Assembly (NCBI GenBank): GCA_018340375.1
Contig: JAFFJZ010000046.1
Coordinates: 930,001-994,000, forward strand
DNA: 64,000 bases
From: Gonatopus flavifemur
Taxonomy: Eukaryota; Arthropoda; Insecta; Hymenoptera; Dryinidae
Direction: 5' to 3'
Position numbers and translations under genes: made by a program. The notes beneath the pieces were generated by a model. The model did not search any database, was not told the origin of the DNA, and worked only from the letters and a program-made list of their open reading frames with translations. Positions 11,216-22,323 of the stretch are shown one piece after another. Every line of letters starts with the position of its first letter. Positions within the stretch are counted from its first letter, which is position 1.

Positions 11216-11518
11216 CCCGCACAGCATTCCAGTCCTAAAAGATATCTCAAATCAAATTTTAGAAGTCCTATGCAACATGAAAAGGTATCTTTGAGAGTTA
11301 TAAAACACTTCTTACTTCCTAAAGATTTCTATAAGATGTTTGGAAGATATAATCCTGGAAGAGAAGTTTTAGATCTTTTGAAATATATCTTTTAGATGTC
11401 TTTTAGGAGTGAGAATCATTTCAGACATCCTGAGCATATCTTTTGATATTGCACAAGACTTCTTAAACTTCTCTGAACAGTTCCTCAAGATATCTGGAAG
11501 ACCAAAAGTGCTGTGTGG
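11216..11518. mobile_element. ~300-bp MITE, CCCRCACAGCA ends
   Basis: Left end CCCGCACAGCATT and right end (reverse complement) CCCACACAGCACT are inverted. The interior is repetitive ('agatatc', 'ttttagaag'), with no reading frame. A related right end (GATGCTGTGTG) recurs near 34527. Confidence 0.5.
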
Positions 11519-11865
11519 GTTGTTGCAATCATAGTTGGCGAAACAACGAACATGTTGAAAACTTTCGGTACTGTTTGAATCGTCAATTTTTCAAAGTGGT
11601 GTTACGCGCAAGTTGGTTCTCAGAAGAACACGTTATCAACACAATGATCAGGGAATTGCTCCTACCATCATCGGGCGTCGGAAAAATTTTTCATCGTTTC
11701 AATCGAACAAAGTGGGTCAGAATCGCGATGACTGTTGCAGTTTTTTTAATTGCATAAATTTTATTCCCACTGCCTTCAACTGAAAATGACGCAGTTGCAT
11801 GGCAACTGGGACGGATATCTCTGAATATGTTCAATAAGAATTCGATACTTTCTATGTGTTGCTAG

Positions 11866-12011
11866 GCTCTTGTACATGTGAGTTCCACTTACACTCAAGC
11901 GGATAAACCAGAAGTCGAGGAGATCATATATCCAGTGGACGTTGATTGGAAGAAAGCGATAAGAATTGCAGAAACCGTAGACATTGAGACATTAAAAGTT
12001 TCAACACCGAA
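11866..12011 (+). CDS. FAR exon with VHVSSTY block
   Basis: Starts after a gttgctag acceptor and ends two bases into a lysine codon before GTGAGT. Encodes ALVHVSSTYTQADKPEV through KVSTP, equivalent to the 'FVHVSTAY…YPP…ITPK' segment of insect FARs. Confidence 0.85.
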
Positions 12012-15000
12012 GTGAGTTAGCGGTCAATGAATCGATCATCATTCACATCATTCAACTTCAATATGTAATCCAACGATACACTAACAAAACACTTGATTCG
12101 TTTCAAGTCCATGAGGGTTTGGATACGGCGAATCTTGCCACGTGCTTGAGTCAACCGAAGGTCGATTGAAATGATCAACCGGGGACTTATTCCAATCGAT
12201 ATCCAGTTGACTGAACCCCACGGCGAAATTTGCCGTATCCCTAACGGATCCGAAATTACCAAAAAAAGCACCACGAATTGACAAAATTGTTTCCAAAAAA
12301 TGACCAAAAAGTGGTCGGTGGAATGACCGAAAAATTGGTAATATTGGGCGTTGTTTTGTGAATTTTTTTGACCAAAAAGTGACCAAAAGATTATCGTCAA
12401 GGAAATACAATTCATCGGTCATATTGCGATCATGATTTGATATTGACCGAATAATGACCGTTTAGATGGAAAATATTTTTGGTCATTTTCATAAAGGTGA
12501 CCTCAAAATTACCATCATATTGCAGAGATCTTTTCGGTCATATTGTGGTCATGTTTCAGAACGGACCGGAATATTACCGTTGGGATAGAAAGATGTTTTG
12601 GTAAAATCTTGGTCACTGGGACTTGAAATGACCCGATGACGGTCCGTCTTGAAACATGACCGAAATGTGACCGAGAATATCTGTCCAATATATTGATAAT
12701 AATCGGGCCATTTCAAGTCATTTTGTTTTCATAAAAGAACCTTGAAGAGATTTTTCTCAACAATTTATACTTGAAATTACGAAAAAAAAGATTTGTTCGA
12801 AATCTGAAAAAAATAATTCTCAGACTGGACTCAACGCACATTCTGGAGTTTAATATCGAATGCTTCGTCCAACGGGTATCGAACCCTGTCAGAAACCTAC
12901 CTACCTTATTCATAACGTACCTAACCTATGCCCTAACGATCGCAGCAAAACCGGCAACGCTGATCAGGCGGCCAAAGAAGGCTGACGTAAATTTGTCATC
13001 GTTCCGATTGTGCGCATTTATAGCACATGTTCAGGGTACGATGTTATATATCATTTGACATTTTGATGTATGAAGAACTCCCACTCTCTGACTAATGGGA
13101 ATTGAAATATTCATTTCACCAGAATTTTTATACCATTTTTCATTAATTTTATATTCATTTTATAAGGATTATTATATTTTTGAGTTCCAATTCTCTTCGT
13201 ATGATGAGTATTTACTCTTACACTGTTACCTCTCCTGACAGGAATTTCCCATAGGAAACGATAAAATTCTTCCTATTGGTTCCAATGCGATTTCCGAAAC
13301 GGAAATTCACGATGCTGTATCATGAATTTACGGTAGAACTCAATCGGTTTTTATCGTAACCTATAGAATTTGAGAGAAATGATTCTGGTTTCATCGTAAA
13401 ATTACTTCCCCTGGCGAATTCAAAGTTATCAAAAACATTGGTAATTTTGCGGTAATTCTTTGGTCCGGTTCTGTTTTGGTAATACAATGGTCAGAAAATG
13501 GTATTTCAGAGATTTTTTACTAAACAATAACCAGGACAGTACCGAAAAAAAGGGTTACTTCGTGCGCTTTTCGAACCGAAAAGTTACCGAGAAGGAACCG
13601 TCGAATTATTTCAGCAACATAAGTTTTTGTTTGAATTGATTACATCCGATAGAAAGAACATAATAGAAAATATGTAAACAAATTTGGAGAAGAGAACCAT
13701 TTATTCCAATCAAATATATATTTATTTGTCCTGTACCAAATAAATACTTATCAGAATCAACAAAATATGCTGTGAAACACAAATGATTTATTTGAATACA
13801 ATTCGTCTTGTACCAAAGAAATATGTATTGGGGTCATAAGTATTTATTTGAAACAACAAATTATTCGATATGTTTCAGAGAGTATTTTGTTGATTCCAAT
13901 AAATATTTCTTTGGTACACAACAAGTGAATATTTATTTGATTGAAATGAATTTTTTTCCCCACATCTGCGGGGAAAGCAGCTCTTCGTCGACTGGTTCTT
14001 GTGGGCGAAACTGAATAATTCCAGACCAATATTGTCAAGCTGAGCCATAAGACCGTGGGCAGCGGCGTGTGTTCACCTCGGAGGAAAAATACGTAATTCC
14101 GAACGAGTGTGATTGTTTCCCCTCCACTTTGGTTCGGGGGAATCCAACTTCACACTCGTCCGAAATTACGTACTTTGCCCCCTTGTTGAACAATATACTA
14201 TTTTTCAGTTCAGATACAAATGCTTATTTCTTGGCAACATTCGGTTTTTTCTTCAAATTGATTCCTTTCGATAAAGACAACTTTTTAAAAAATCAAAACG
14301 AATGTTGCCAAGTTGAAGGATAAGAGTTGATATCTGAGAGTCCACTTTTTCATCACATCAATTGTGGAATAAGCAATTCCATATATAGCTATCCCTTTAC
14401 ACATTTGTTCACACATCTCCTAATATGTTTCATCTATTGAAGAGAATCAATATGAAAGAAAACGAAAGGTGCCAAGGTGAGGATTAACCCAAATAGACAA
14501 TCTATTTTCTGTTAGATATCCAAAAAATTCAGTAAGATGTCTTAAGACTTCTTCTGAAGAAGATCTAATTTCGCCTAATGAAACGCATGTTTTGAATATT
14601 TCAATGAGGTCCCATTGAAAACCAAAATGGAGAGGTCGGATGTAATAAGGTGATGAGCGCTCGAAAAGCCATAGAAGTATTGTCCACGCTGCGAAACAAT
14701 TTATGGAAACTATGTCGGGGGGGAGTGAGAATAAAAACACAGAGAGATAGTACCCGTTTAAATAATTTGACTTTGTGTTAACAATTTTTTACCGACAGTT
14801 TCTTCAGAAAAAAAGAAACTACTTTAACTTTAAATTGGAAAAATCAATATTTTTCAACAAAGAACTCCCTGTGAGTCTGTTATTTTCCATCGAATCGACT
14901 TGAATTTTATGTACATGGAAAGGATTATGTAAATAATGAACATTGCGATGTGAACATGATTGAGTTGCTACCACGAAAAACCGCATAAAACGTAGACATC

Positions 15001-17576
15001 ACTTGTTTTCAAGGGAGTCAGCACTACGAAACATCGGAACCGTTACGATGTATTCTTCTCTCAGAATTTCACATCGGAATCATTACTATTTAATTCTTTC
15101 CGTGTAGTTTGAATTAGAAAACTCCAGTGATGCGAATGGTCTTAAAAAATGTAGGAAAACTTGATTACAACATAATAATATTTTAATTGCAAGAACCAAC
15201 TGTGTTCCTGAAGGTTCAATCGAATGAAGCAAGTGAGGAAATTTGAGTTCGGCAAAATTTCCTGTGAGAAAGTTGTTCCTCAGTGTACGAAGACTTTTTT
15301 CTCACTGAGGTACGATTCAATCCTGCTCTGATTCCGAATGATATTCACTTGTTCTGTACCAAAGAAATATTTATTGGAATCAACAAAATACTCTTTGAAA
15401 CATATCGAATAATTTATTGTTTCAAATAAATACTTAAGACCCCAATACATATTTCTTTGGTACAAGACGAATTGTATTCAAATAAATCATTTGTGTTTCA
15501 GAGAATATTTTGTTGATTCTGATAAGTATTTATTTGGTACAGGACAAATAAATATATATTTGATTGGAATAAATGGTTCTCTTCTCCAAATTTGTTTACA
15601 TATTTTCTATTATGTTCTTTCTATCGAATGTAATCAATTCAAACAAAAACTAATGTTGCTGAAATAATTCGACGGTTCCTTCTCGGTAACTTTTCGGTTC
15701 GAAAAGCGCACAAAGTAACCCTTTTTTTCGGTACTGTCCTGGTCATTATTTAGTAAAGAATCTCTGAACCATTTTCTGATGAATTTTCTGACCATTGTCT
15801 TACCAAAACAGAACCGGACCAAAGAATTACCACAAAATTACCAATGTTTTTGATAATTTTGAATTCGCCAGGGGAAGTAATTTTACGATGAAACCAGAAT
15901 CATTTCTCTCAAATTCTATAGGTTACGATAAAAACCGATTGAGTTCTACCGTAAATTCATGATACAGCATCGTGAATTTCCGTTTCGGAAATCGCATTGG
16001 AACCAATAGGAAGAATTTTATCGTTTCCTATGGGAAATTCCTGTCAGGAGAGGTAACAGTGTAAGAGTAAATACTCATCATACGAAGAGAATTGGAACTC
16101 AAAAATATAATAATCCTTATAAAATGAATATAAAATTAATGAAAAATGGTATAAAAATTCTGGTGAAATGAATATTTCAATTCCCATTAGTCAGAGAGTG
16201 GGAGTTCTTCATACATCAAAATGTCAAATGATATATAACATCGTACCCTGAACATGTGCTATAAATGCGCACAATCGGAACGATGACAAATTTACGTCAG
16301 CCTTCTTTGGCCGCCTGATCAGCGTTGCCGGTTTTGCTGCGATCGTTAGGGCATAGGTTAGGTACGTTATGAATAAGGTAGGTAGGTTTCTGACAGGGTT
16401 CGATACCCGTTGGACGAAGCATTCGATATTAAACTCCAGAATGTGCGTTGAGTCCAGTCTGAGAATTATTTTTTTCAGATTTCGAACAAATCTTTTTTTT
16501 CGTAATTTCAAGTATAAATTGTTGAGAAAAATCTCTTCAAGGTTCTTTTATGAAAACAAAATGACTTGAAATGGCCCGATTATTATCAATATATTGGACA
16601 GATATTCTCGGTCACATTTCGGTCATGTTTCAAGACGGACCGTCATCGGGTCATTTCAAGTCCCAGTGACCAAGATTTTACCAAAACATCTTTCTATCCC
16701 AACGGTAATATTCCGGTCCGTTCTGAAACATGACCACAATATGACCGAAAAGATCTCTGCAATATGATGGTAATTTTGAGGTCACCTTTATGAAAATGAC
16801 CAAAAATATTTTCCATCTAAACGGTCATTATTCGGTCAATATCAAATCATGATCGCAATATGACCGATGAATTGTATTTCCTTGACGATAATCTTTTGGT
16901 CACTTTTTGGTCAAAAAAATTCACAAAACAACGCCCAATATTACCAATTTTTCGGTCATTCCACCGACCACTTTTTGGTCATTTTTTGGAAACAATTTTG
17001 TCAATTCGTGGTGCTTTTTTTGGTAATTTCGGATCCGTTAGGGATGCAAACGCTTATGGAGTTGGCACTAATTTCCCCTTTCTGATTCTACAAATTGTAT
17101 ATGAGTTTTGATTCAACGTATTTTGTTTATGGAAAGATGTGTATAATCCAAGATGATTTCTGTATAGATTGCTGGGATCAATGCCGAATACTTACACTTT
17201 CTCAAAACGATTAGCCGAACAAGTAATAAGTGACTATTCGAGAGTTTTACCTTGTGTGATCTTCAGACCATCTATTGGTAAATAAGCAAATAAATGAATG
17301 AATATGTATATTATATGTATAATATCATTTCCATGTTTACACTTCCATTGACTGAAATACATGGAAAAAATTTCATATCATAGTGATATCTACAGTTCGA
17401 GATCCTATGCCAGGGTGGCTGGATAATTTCAATGGTCCTGTAGGAATGATGGTCGGTGGTGGAAAAGGAATATTGAGAGCCGTTTATCTTCAACCACGAA
17501 TCGCTTCGGATTTCATGCCTGTGGATGTTGCAATCAAGGCGATGGTGATTGTAGCTTGGAAACGAGGACTCAAAAC
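11866..17576 (+). CDS. Fatty acyl-CoA reductase (FAR), three internal exons
   Basis: Exons 11866-12011, 17168-17277 and 17396-17576 join in phase with consensus splice sites (acceptors gctag, tatag, acag; donors GTGAGT, GTAAAT, GTATGT). The joined protein matches the Rossmann-fold, NAD(P)H-binding part of insect FARs, which reduce fatty acyl-CoA to fatty alcohol for waxes and pheromones at ER or peroxisome membranes. Recognisable blocks: LVHVSSTYTQADKPEVEE, then MPNTYTFSKRLAEQ with the catalytic Tyr-x-x-x-Lys, CVIFRPSI, and DPMPGWLDNFNGPVGMMVG followed by SDFMPVDVAI. Exons are uninterrupted and look functional. The first intron (5.16 kb) holds a 4.8-kb palindrome; the second is 118 bp. The N-terminal glycine-rich exon and the C-terminal FAR_C domain were not found in the window. 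A weak relic of the preceding exon may lie at about 11530-11568. Confidence 0.85.
12121..12241. mobile_element. ~120-bp MITE at the palindrome border
   Basis: GGATACGGCGAAT at 12121 and its near-perfect inverse ATTTGCCGTATCC ending 12241. It abuts, or overlaps by a few bases, the left end of the large palindrome. No reading frame. Confidence 0.45.
12237..17045. mobile_element. 4.8-kb foldback palindrome in FAR intron
   Basis: Arms 12237-13936 and 15346-17045 (1.7 kb each) are inverted copies of very high identity; for instance the 95-codon open stretch at 12771-13058 recurs unchanged, inverted, at 16224-16511. The outermost bases are (A)TCCCTAACGGATCCG on both ends. The outer part of each arm is built of degenerate modules containing GGTCA/TGACC spaced tens of bases apart; the inner part has modules around TTTGGTAC and AATAAATATTT. 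No transposase was recognised in the 1.4-kb centre. Length, modular subterminal repeats and lack of genes fit a foldback-type element. I see no clear target duplication. Confidence 0.75.
14073..14190. mobile_element. ~115-bp MITE in the palindrome centre
   Basis: TACGTAATTCCGAACGAGTG and, inverted, TACGTAATTTCGGACGAGTG, with further pairing inward (TTTCCCC/GGGGGAA). A compact hairpin-forming repeat without coding content. Confidence 0.5.
17168..17277 (+). CDS. FAR exon with active-site YTFSK
   Basis: Acceptor ctgtatag, donor GTAAAT. Encodes KLLGSMPNTYTFSKRLAEQ through CVIFRPSI. The Tyr and Lys of YTFSK are the expected YxxxK catalytic pair of the FAR NAD-binding domain. Confidence 0.88.
17396..17576 (+). 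CDS. FAR exon with PGWLDNFNGP block
   Basis: Acceptor atctacag, donor GTATGT. Encodes VRDPMPGWLDNFNGPVGMM, then GGGKGILRAVYLQP and ASDFMPVDVAIKAMVIVAW, the substrate-side part of the FAR Rossmann domain. The following exon was not found. Confidence 0.88.
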
Positions 17577-17610
17577 GTATGTATCACTCGATTTTGAATG
17601 TCTATTAGTT

Positions 17611-17700
17611 CCTAAGTAGCACCAGAATACCCTATGAACGTTCTTCGGAAAATCAAAATATGTTCCATGCATATTCCAATGAGACTATTCTATAGGTGCC
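17611..17700. mobile_element. Fragment of a CCTAAGTAGCAC MITE
   Basis: Starts CCTAAGTAGCAC and includes 'atgagactatt', both as in the complete MITE at 39440-39666. No right terminus. Confidence 0.4.
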
Positions 17701-18470
17701 ATGCATACACTGAAAAAAAAGTATGGCTCTCACATCTCTACTATTTATGTTGTAACGGTACGAAAAGCTTGAAATAATTTAGATAGCACGTCTGTTTGAA
17801 AATTATATTGAAACAGATGCTAAGACTGAGTAGAGAATTCAATGTACTAGTCAGTGAGATGAGTCAACGAAGCGTTGATATTTTTTGTAAATTATGATAT
17901 AAAAATCAGATATTTTGTGATAAGGTTGCTCAGGGTATTGTTCTGAACAAGTTAATGACAAATACAATATCAAAATATTGATCCAGGCAAAAGAAAGAAT
18001 TTCCAAGCAACAGCGAATCTGGTATAAAAGTGGTGTCATAACGACTGCTAGTCATTCGATTTCTACTCGCGGCAACAAACAGAGCTCCGACGTGAACAGA
18101 GAATCCAATCAGAAATATAAAGCGATTAAATAAAGAGTGTATCAGTGTTACAAAGTATAAAATAAAGTTGTGTAACAACGAATATTTCTTTGTTTTCCCT
18201 TAATAAAGATAAAACGTAAAAATAATATTTCTATGATTATTATTTCCTGGTTAATCATAGATGAAATTAAATTTCAGTCGAGTATTATCTCAAATATTGA
18301 ACGAAACATCTTGTTTTGAGAACGGGAGTGTTGAAAGAAGAAGTTTGTTTGTTTCCGCTTAAAAACAAACTGGCGACCAGAAGTGCAAGTCATAGCGGTA
18401 TCTGTCAATTCGTTAAATTCTTCCGGGGCGAAGTTTCACATCTAACTTCAAGTTCCATTAAGAACCTGCT

Positions 18471-18518
18471 GATACCGTGCAAATATTATTAATATATATA
18501 TTTGCTTAGCACGGTATC
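18471..18518. repeat. Short hairpin
   Basis: GATACCGTGC at 18471-18480 pairs with GCACGGTATC at 18509-18518 around an AT-rich loop. It sits beside the larger hairpin. Confidence 0.6.
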
Positions 18519-18527
18519 TTTACAATG

Positions 18528-18653
18528 TGTTCTTGCTATCAGGAGGTATAAGGATGCCAGTATAGTTTCCACAGCCGACAGATTGCTATGATAGCGACGC
18601 GTTCGGCTGTGGGAGCTATACTGGCATCCTTATACCTCCTGACAGCAAGAACA
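18528..18653. mobile_element. 126-bp near-perfect hairpin MITE
   Basis: TGTTCTTGCTATCAGGAGG and its inverse pair over about 50 bp with very few mismatches, leaving a ~22-nt loop. Nested inside the 17708-18695 element. Confidence 0.7.
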
Positions 18654-18697
18654 GATGAATAGTAGAGCTGTGAGAACCATACCGTTTTTTCAGTGTA

Positions 18698-18826
18698 GGG
18701 TCAGATGGTGTAAGAGTACGCGATTTTAGAACAAAATGCTTTGAACAACAGCATCTCATTATTCATCCAATCAACTTACAGTTTTGCGCACTCTCATCTC
18801 TCGCATACTCTTACACCCCCGTACCC
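18698..18826. mobile_element. 129-bp MITE, GGTGTAAGAGTA ends
   Basis: GGTGTAAGAGTACGCGA near the left end and TCGCATACTCTTACACC near the right are inverted copies. It directly follows the preceding element's TA. Confidence 0.5.
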
Positions 18827-19689
18827 AATTAATCGAACGCATGTAATATACAATTGTACTCGAATCGAACCTTGATTGAATGAATATCGTATATATTTCG
18901 GATGTACCATGTATGTTCTAAGTACATTGACAACAATTCCATTCGAATATTCAATGAACGTCCGTTATATGTTCTTCGTACCTGAAATGGAAATGAAAAT
19001 GATGTTGAAGAATGAGAGCAGACACTCAACAATGAGATCTCAGCTGAAGTAATTTATTGGAATTCGATTCCATTTCTCAAATTTTGCCATAACTCGGTCC
19101 GAAAATTAACTCACTCAACTTCCTGCATACAATAGTTGAATAAATTGCTCAGAACATGCGAACAACAATTCAATATAAAATAAGATGATGAACATGTTGA
19201 GATTCGCTATTCTCCTTTCGCCAACGAACCCATTGATTTCAGAAATCAATTCGCGAGAACCGTTGCTCCACGTTTCGACACCCAAGCACAAGCAAAGCAC
19301 AACTCTAAGAGAACAGCATCCACACACCACGCTAACTCCTCAGAGATTTAGCAAAATTGCAATAGCAACTTAAGCAAATAGAATTAACAAACGGAGCGGG
19401 AAATTCTCGATATGTTAACACCTGCACTCACATACTTTTCAGAGCAAAGTATCGACGGAACGCTCCGCAACAACTAACTTTGTTACAGTTCGACACGGAG
19501 TCAATCTTTCTAGGCACACACACACATACTTGAAACTAATATATATGAGCTGCCTCCTACGGCTCTGAACTATTTTCAAAATACATGGAACCTCGTGTGC
19601 GATTCCAAAACAGTATCTGATTTGTACATTTCATTCTGTATTATTCTTCAAACTTTCGTTGTTACTTGGCTCGATTTTTTTTTCCATAA
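18827..19689. other. Gene-free stretch
   Basis: No gene recognised. A short CA microsatellite lies at about 19515-19527. Confidence 0.4.
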
Positions 19690-20224
19690 CGTTATTGAAA
19701 GAGAATGACACAAGGGAAACAGGCTTTCCACCAAAAGAAACAGTTATGTTCGAAGAATATTAGCTTAGCAGTAAGGAAGAAATTCTTGAAGAGTTACGTT
19801 TGGAGCACAGCATTATATGGTTGCGAAACTTGGACAATTGAAGAAACGGACCAACGGGAACTCGAAGCTTTTGAAATGTGGTGTTATAGAAGGATGCTTA
19901 GAATGAAGTGGATAGAGAAAGTAAAGAATGCAGGAGTACTTGAGGAGGTAAATGGAAAAAGAAGTCTCTTGGAGACAGGTCGTGAAAAGGAGAAGTTATC
20001 TGATAGGACACACATTAAGGCATGATAGCTCATTGAAAACAATATTGGAAGGAAAAATGAATAGTGAAACTCGGAGAGGGAGACCTAGATTAAGTTATAT
20101 GAAGCGAATTATACAAGATAAGGGTTGTCGTAGATATGCAGAAATTAGGCGGTTAGCGGATAATAGACAGGGTTGGGGGGTTTCATCAAACCAGTCATAA
20201 GACTGATTACTTCATGATGATGAT
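19690..20224 (+). pseudogene. 3' end of RTE-type retrotransposon
   Basis: Two overlapping frames encode the reverse-transcriptase C-terminus: SYVWSTALYGCETWTIEE and EMWCYRRMLRMKWIEK, then RRGRPRLSYMKRIIQDKG. This is the conserved tail after the RT domain in RTE-type elements. Ends in 'catcaaaccagtcataagactgattacttcatgatgatgattg'-like sequence, shared with the copies at 26840 and 54660. 5'-truncated, frameshifted near 19950-20020. Confidence 0.75.
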
Positions 20225-20786
20225 TGAAAGAGATTATGAAGTGAAATTTGATTGCCTTCGGAATACCTCAAAATAAATCAGACACACTATTCTTAGCCGT
20301 TTCTTCTCAGCCTCATTCCTCATGGGGTGAGTTTCGTCTGACAAGATGTTCCTATCGGAATGAAGCTTCTCGAAAATTTGAGATTGGATGAACCATGAAA
20401 GTTCCGGAGGAAGAATTTTAACGACTGACAAGGGAACGTACGAGATTTCTCCACCCTCAACTAATGAGAGAGTCTGAAACTTCCAGGAATATTCTTACCA
20501 GTGCTGCCACTATCAGATCGGCTTTCTGTTCTAACAATCTCCATGAATTACCCGGAATTACTTGGAATTTTACATGTTTTACCCTAGAAATTACCCTGCT
20601 TTTTCCCAAATAACGTCGTAAGCTTTTGTGATAGTTGAAAAACGTTTTCGTTGTTCTCTCATCGATATATAGCGCTGGATGGACCGGTAGATGTAACAGG
20701 GCTTCTATCAGGGCTCATAAACTCAACTGGGAAACTCTGTAGAACTGTTTGTAGCATGGAACTATGAATGACTGGAGGGAGCCTAA

Positions 20787-21260
20787 GGCTGGCCTCCCAT
20801 GTACTGGAATTCGTTCTGGCGGAATGACTTTAGATCAATTGCATTCACAATTTCTTTTGGAGTGATATAAGAGAAATCTGGAGGAGATTGTGCATTGGTT
20901 CAATTTTAATTCCGCCGGAACGTATTCCGATCCATTGGAGGCTAGCCTGAGGGCCGAGTCACATGGAGCTGGGAAAGGCGGGAAGCAGAAAGCGGAAGCT
21001 TTGGTTCAAATAAGAGACAAGTAGTCACCTTTCTCTTAAACCAAGGATTCCACGTTGCGCTTTCCGCCCTTTTTCAGCTCCATGTGACGGCACCCTGAGG
21101 CTCGTCTTCCATGGACCGGAATTCTTTCCGGCAAAATGACTTTGAGCCTATTAGATTCACAATTTCTCTTGGAGCGGCACATAAGAAATCTGTGAAAGAT
21201 TGTGCAGTGATTCGACTTTTATTCCGCCGGAATGTATTCCAGTTTATTCCTTAGCAGCCT
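20787..21260. repeat. Three adjacent small inverted-repeat elements
   Basis: 20787-20950: AGGCTGGCCTCCCATGTAC … inverted near 20935. 20952-21095: GGCCGAGTCACATGGAGCTG … CAGCTCCATGTGACGGCAC, with CCTGAG on both sides. 21098-21260: a second, more decayed member of the first family (AGGCTCGTCTTCCATGGACC). A third member lies at 30104-30237. Confidence 0.5.
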
Positions 21261-22001
21261 TCGTGTCCCGAAGGAGGATATCTCGAAAGGTTGATGTTCC
21301 GAAAACTGTAGAATGGTTCGTCTTTTGGAATCTATGAGAAATAAATGGTAAGGTAGCAAGTACCCAATATTGCAGTTACCCGAAAAAGGATGATTTGTGA
21401 ATTTGAGAATAATCACCATGAATTTCTAGCCCTCGTCAAATAGCCACAAATTTCACTGCTACCGGGTGAATGACCCTTCGGGCGGATGCTACCGGAATGG
21501 AGGATACTATTGAATCAAAAATATCCGGAATAATGAACTTTCGGGATATCTTCTTTCGGAACACGAATTTTAGGATCATCTAACTCTCGGAACAGTTTGT
21601 TCCAAGGATATAACAGGGCTACCCATAGAGCTCAATGCCCTGTAAATAAAAAATCAGTAGAATGATTGGTTCTTATAGAATTTTTCTGATGAGAAATGTG
21701 CAGATTTCGAATTGGCTGTTCGAGACTTCAATGATTCCAAATGAGTGTGAATTATTTCAATCAGAGATTTGCACCATCAATCGGTTCGAATGATCTCGTT
21801 TTCACAAGGTGATGCTACCTTACCGATAGAGTTTGATGAATTCAACGGTAGCTCCTTAAGAGGTCGAAGACTTCATATGCCGAACGATCAACGGATAGGA
21901 AAATGTTTCTCAAAATCGAAATGTTCCGAATGAACATTATTCCTAAAACTTTTGATTGGTCCTCCTTGTGTGATCTAGAAGTGAAAGATACTCATCATTG
22001 G

Positions 22002-22323
22002 TGGTAGGTGGTCATAACCCCGAATGTTCATGGACCCGAACGTCCGCCACCCCGAATGGCCATATGCCCGAATTCCCGTAAGCCCGGAGGTGCATAACCC
22101 CGAATTATTGATCATAACTCATATTATAAATCAACTGATGAATACTTTATACGATTCAAAACCATTAACAAATCATCAACAGCGCAAAATTTTGCTTCCC
22201 TATCGTATGAAAACGCCCAGTGGTTGATTTAAACCATAATTCATAATCTGAAATCCGGGGTTATGCACATTCGGGCTTACGGACATTCGGGCTTATGAAC
22301 ATTCGGGGTTATGACACCCTACC
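22002..22323. mobile_element. 322-bp MITE with CCCGAATGT arrays and 8-bp duplication
   Basis: Ends GGTAGGTGGTCATAACC and (inverted) GGTAGGGTGTCATAACC. The 8-bp ATCATTGG occurs on both sides (21994-22001, 22324-22331), a hAT-type duplication. Each arm is a run of a ~16-bp module (CATAAGCCCGAATGT and variants). Confidence 0.75.

Larger units (their letters stand above)
17708..18695. mobile_element. ~990-bp CACTGAAAA element with captured sequence
   Basis: Inverted ends CACTGAAAAAAAAGTATGG and (reverse complement of the right end) CACTGAAAAAACGGTATGG, flanked by TA (17706-17707, 18696-18697). The interior has a TATAAAA box at about 18021, AATAAAG near 18130, and TGGCGACCAGAAG at 18370, which resembles the end of an LTR followed by a primer-binding site, so a retrotransposon LTR may have been captured. 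It also holds two hairpins. No transposase. Confidence 0.65.

Noticed and set aside
11530..11568. Possible upstream FAR exon (VGETTNMLKT)
   Set aside because: Short, followed by a stop in frame, and missing about ten residues before the next exon. Too weak to list as an exon.
12871..12882. tRNA B-box-like GGTTCGATACCC in each palindrome arm (plus strand at ~16398)
   Set aside because: No convincing A box, acceptor stem or D arm around it. A chance match or ancient SINE trace at most.
12771..13058. 95-codon open frame repeated unchanged in both palindrome arms (also 16224-16511)
   Set aside because: Identity follows from arm identity, and the neighbouring sequence is modular repeat. No known domain and no coding-type divergence to test.
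14447..14740. 97-codon minus-strand open frame in the palindrome centre
   Set aside because: Hydrophobic patches but no recognisable family and no start or splice context.
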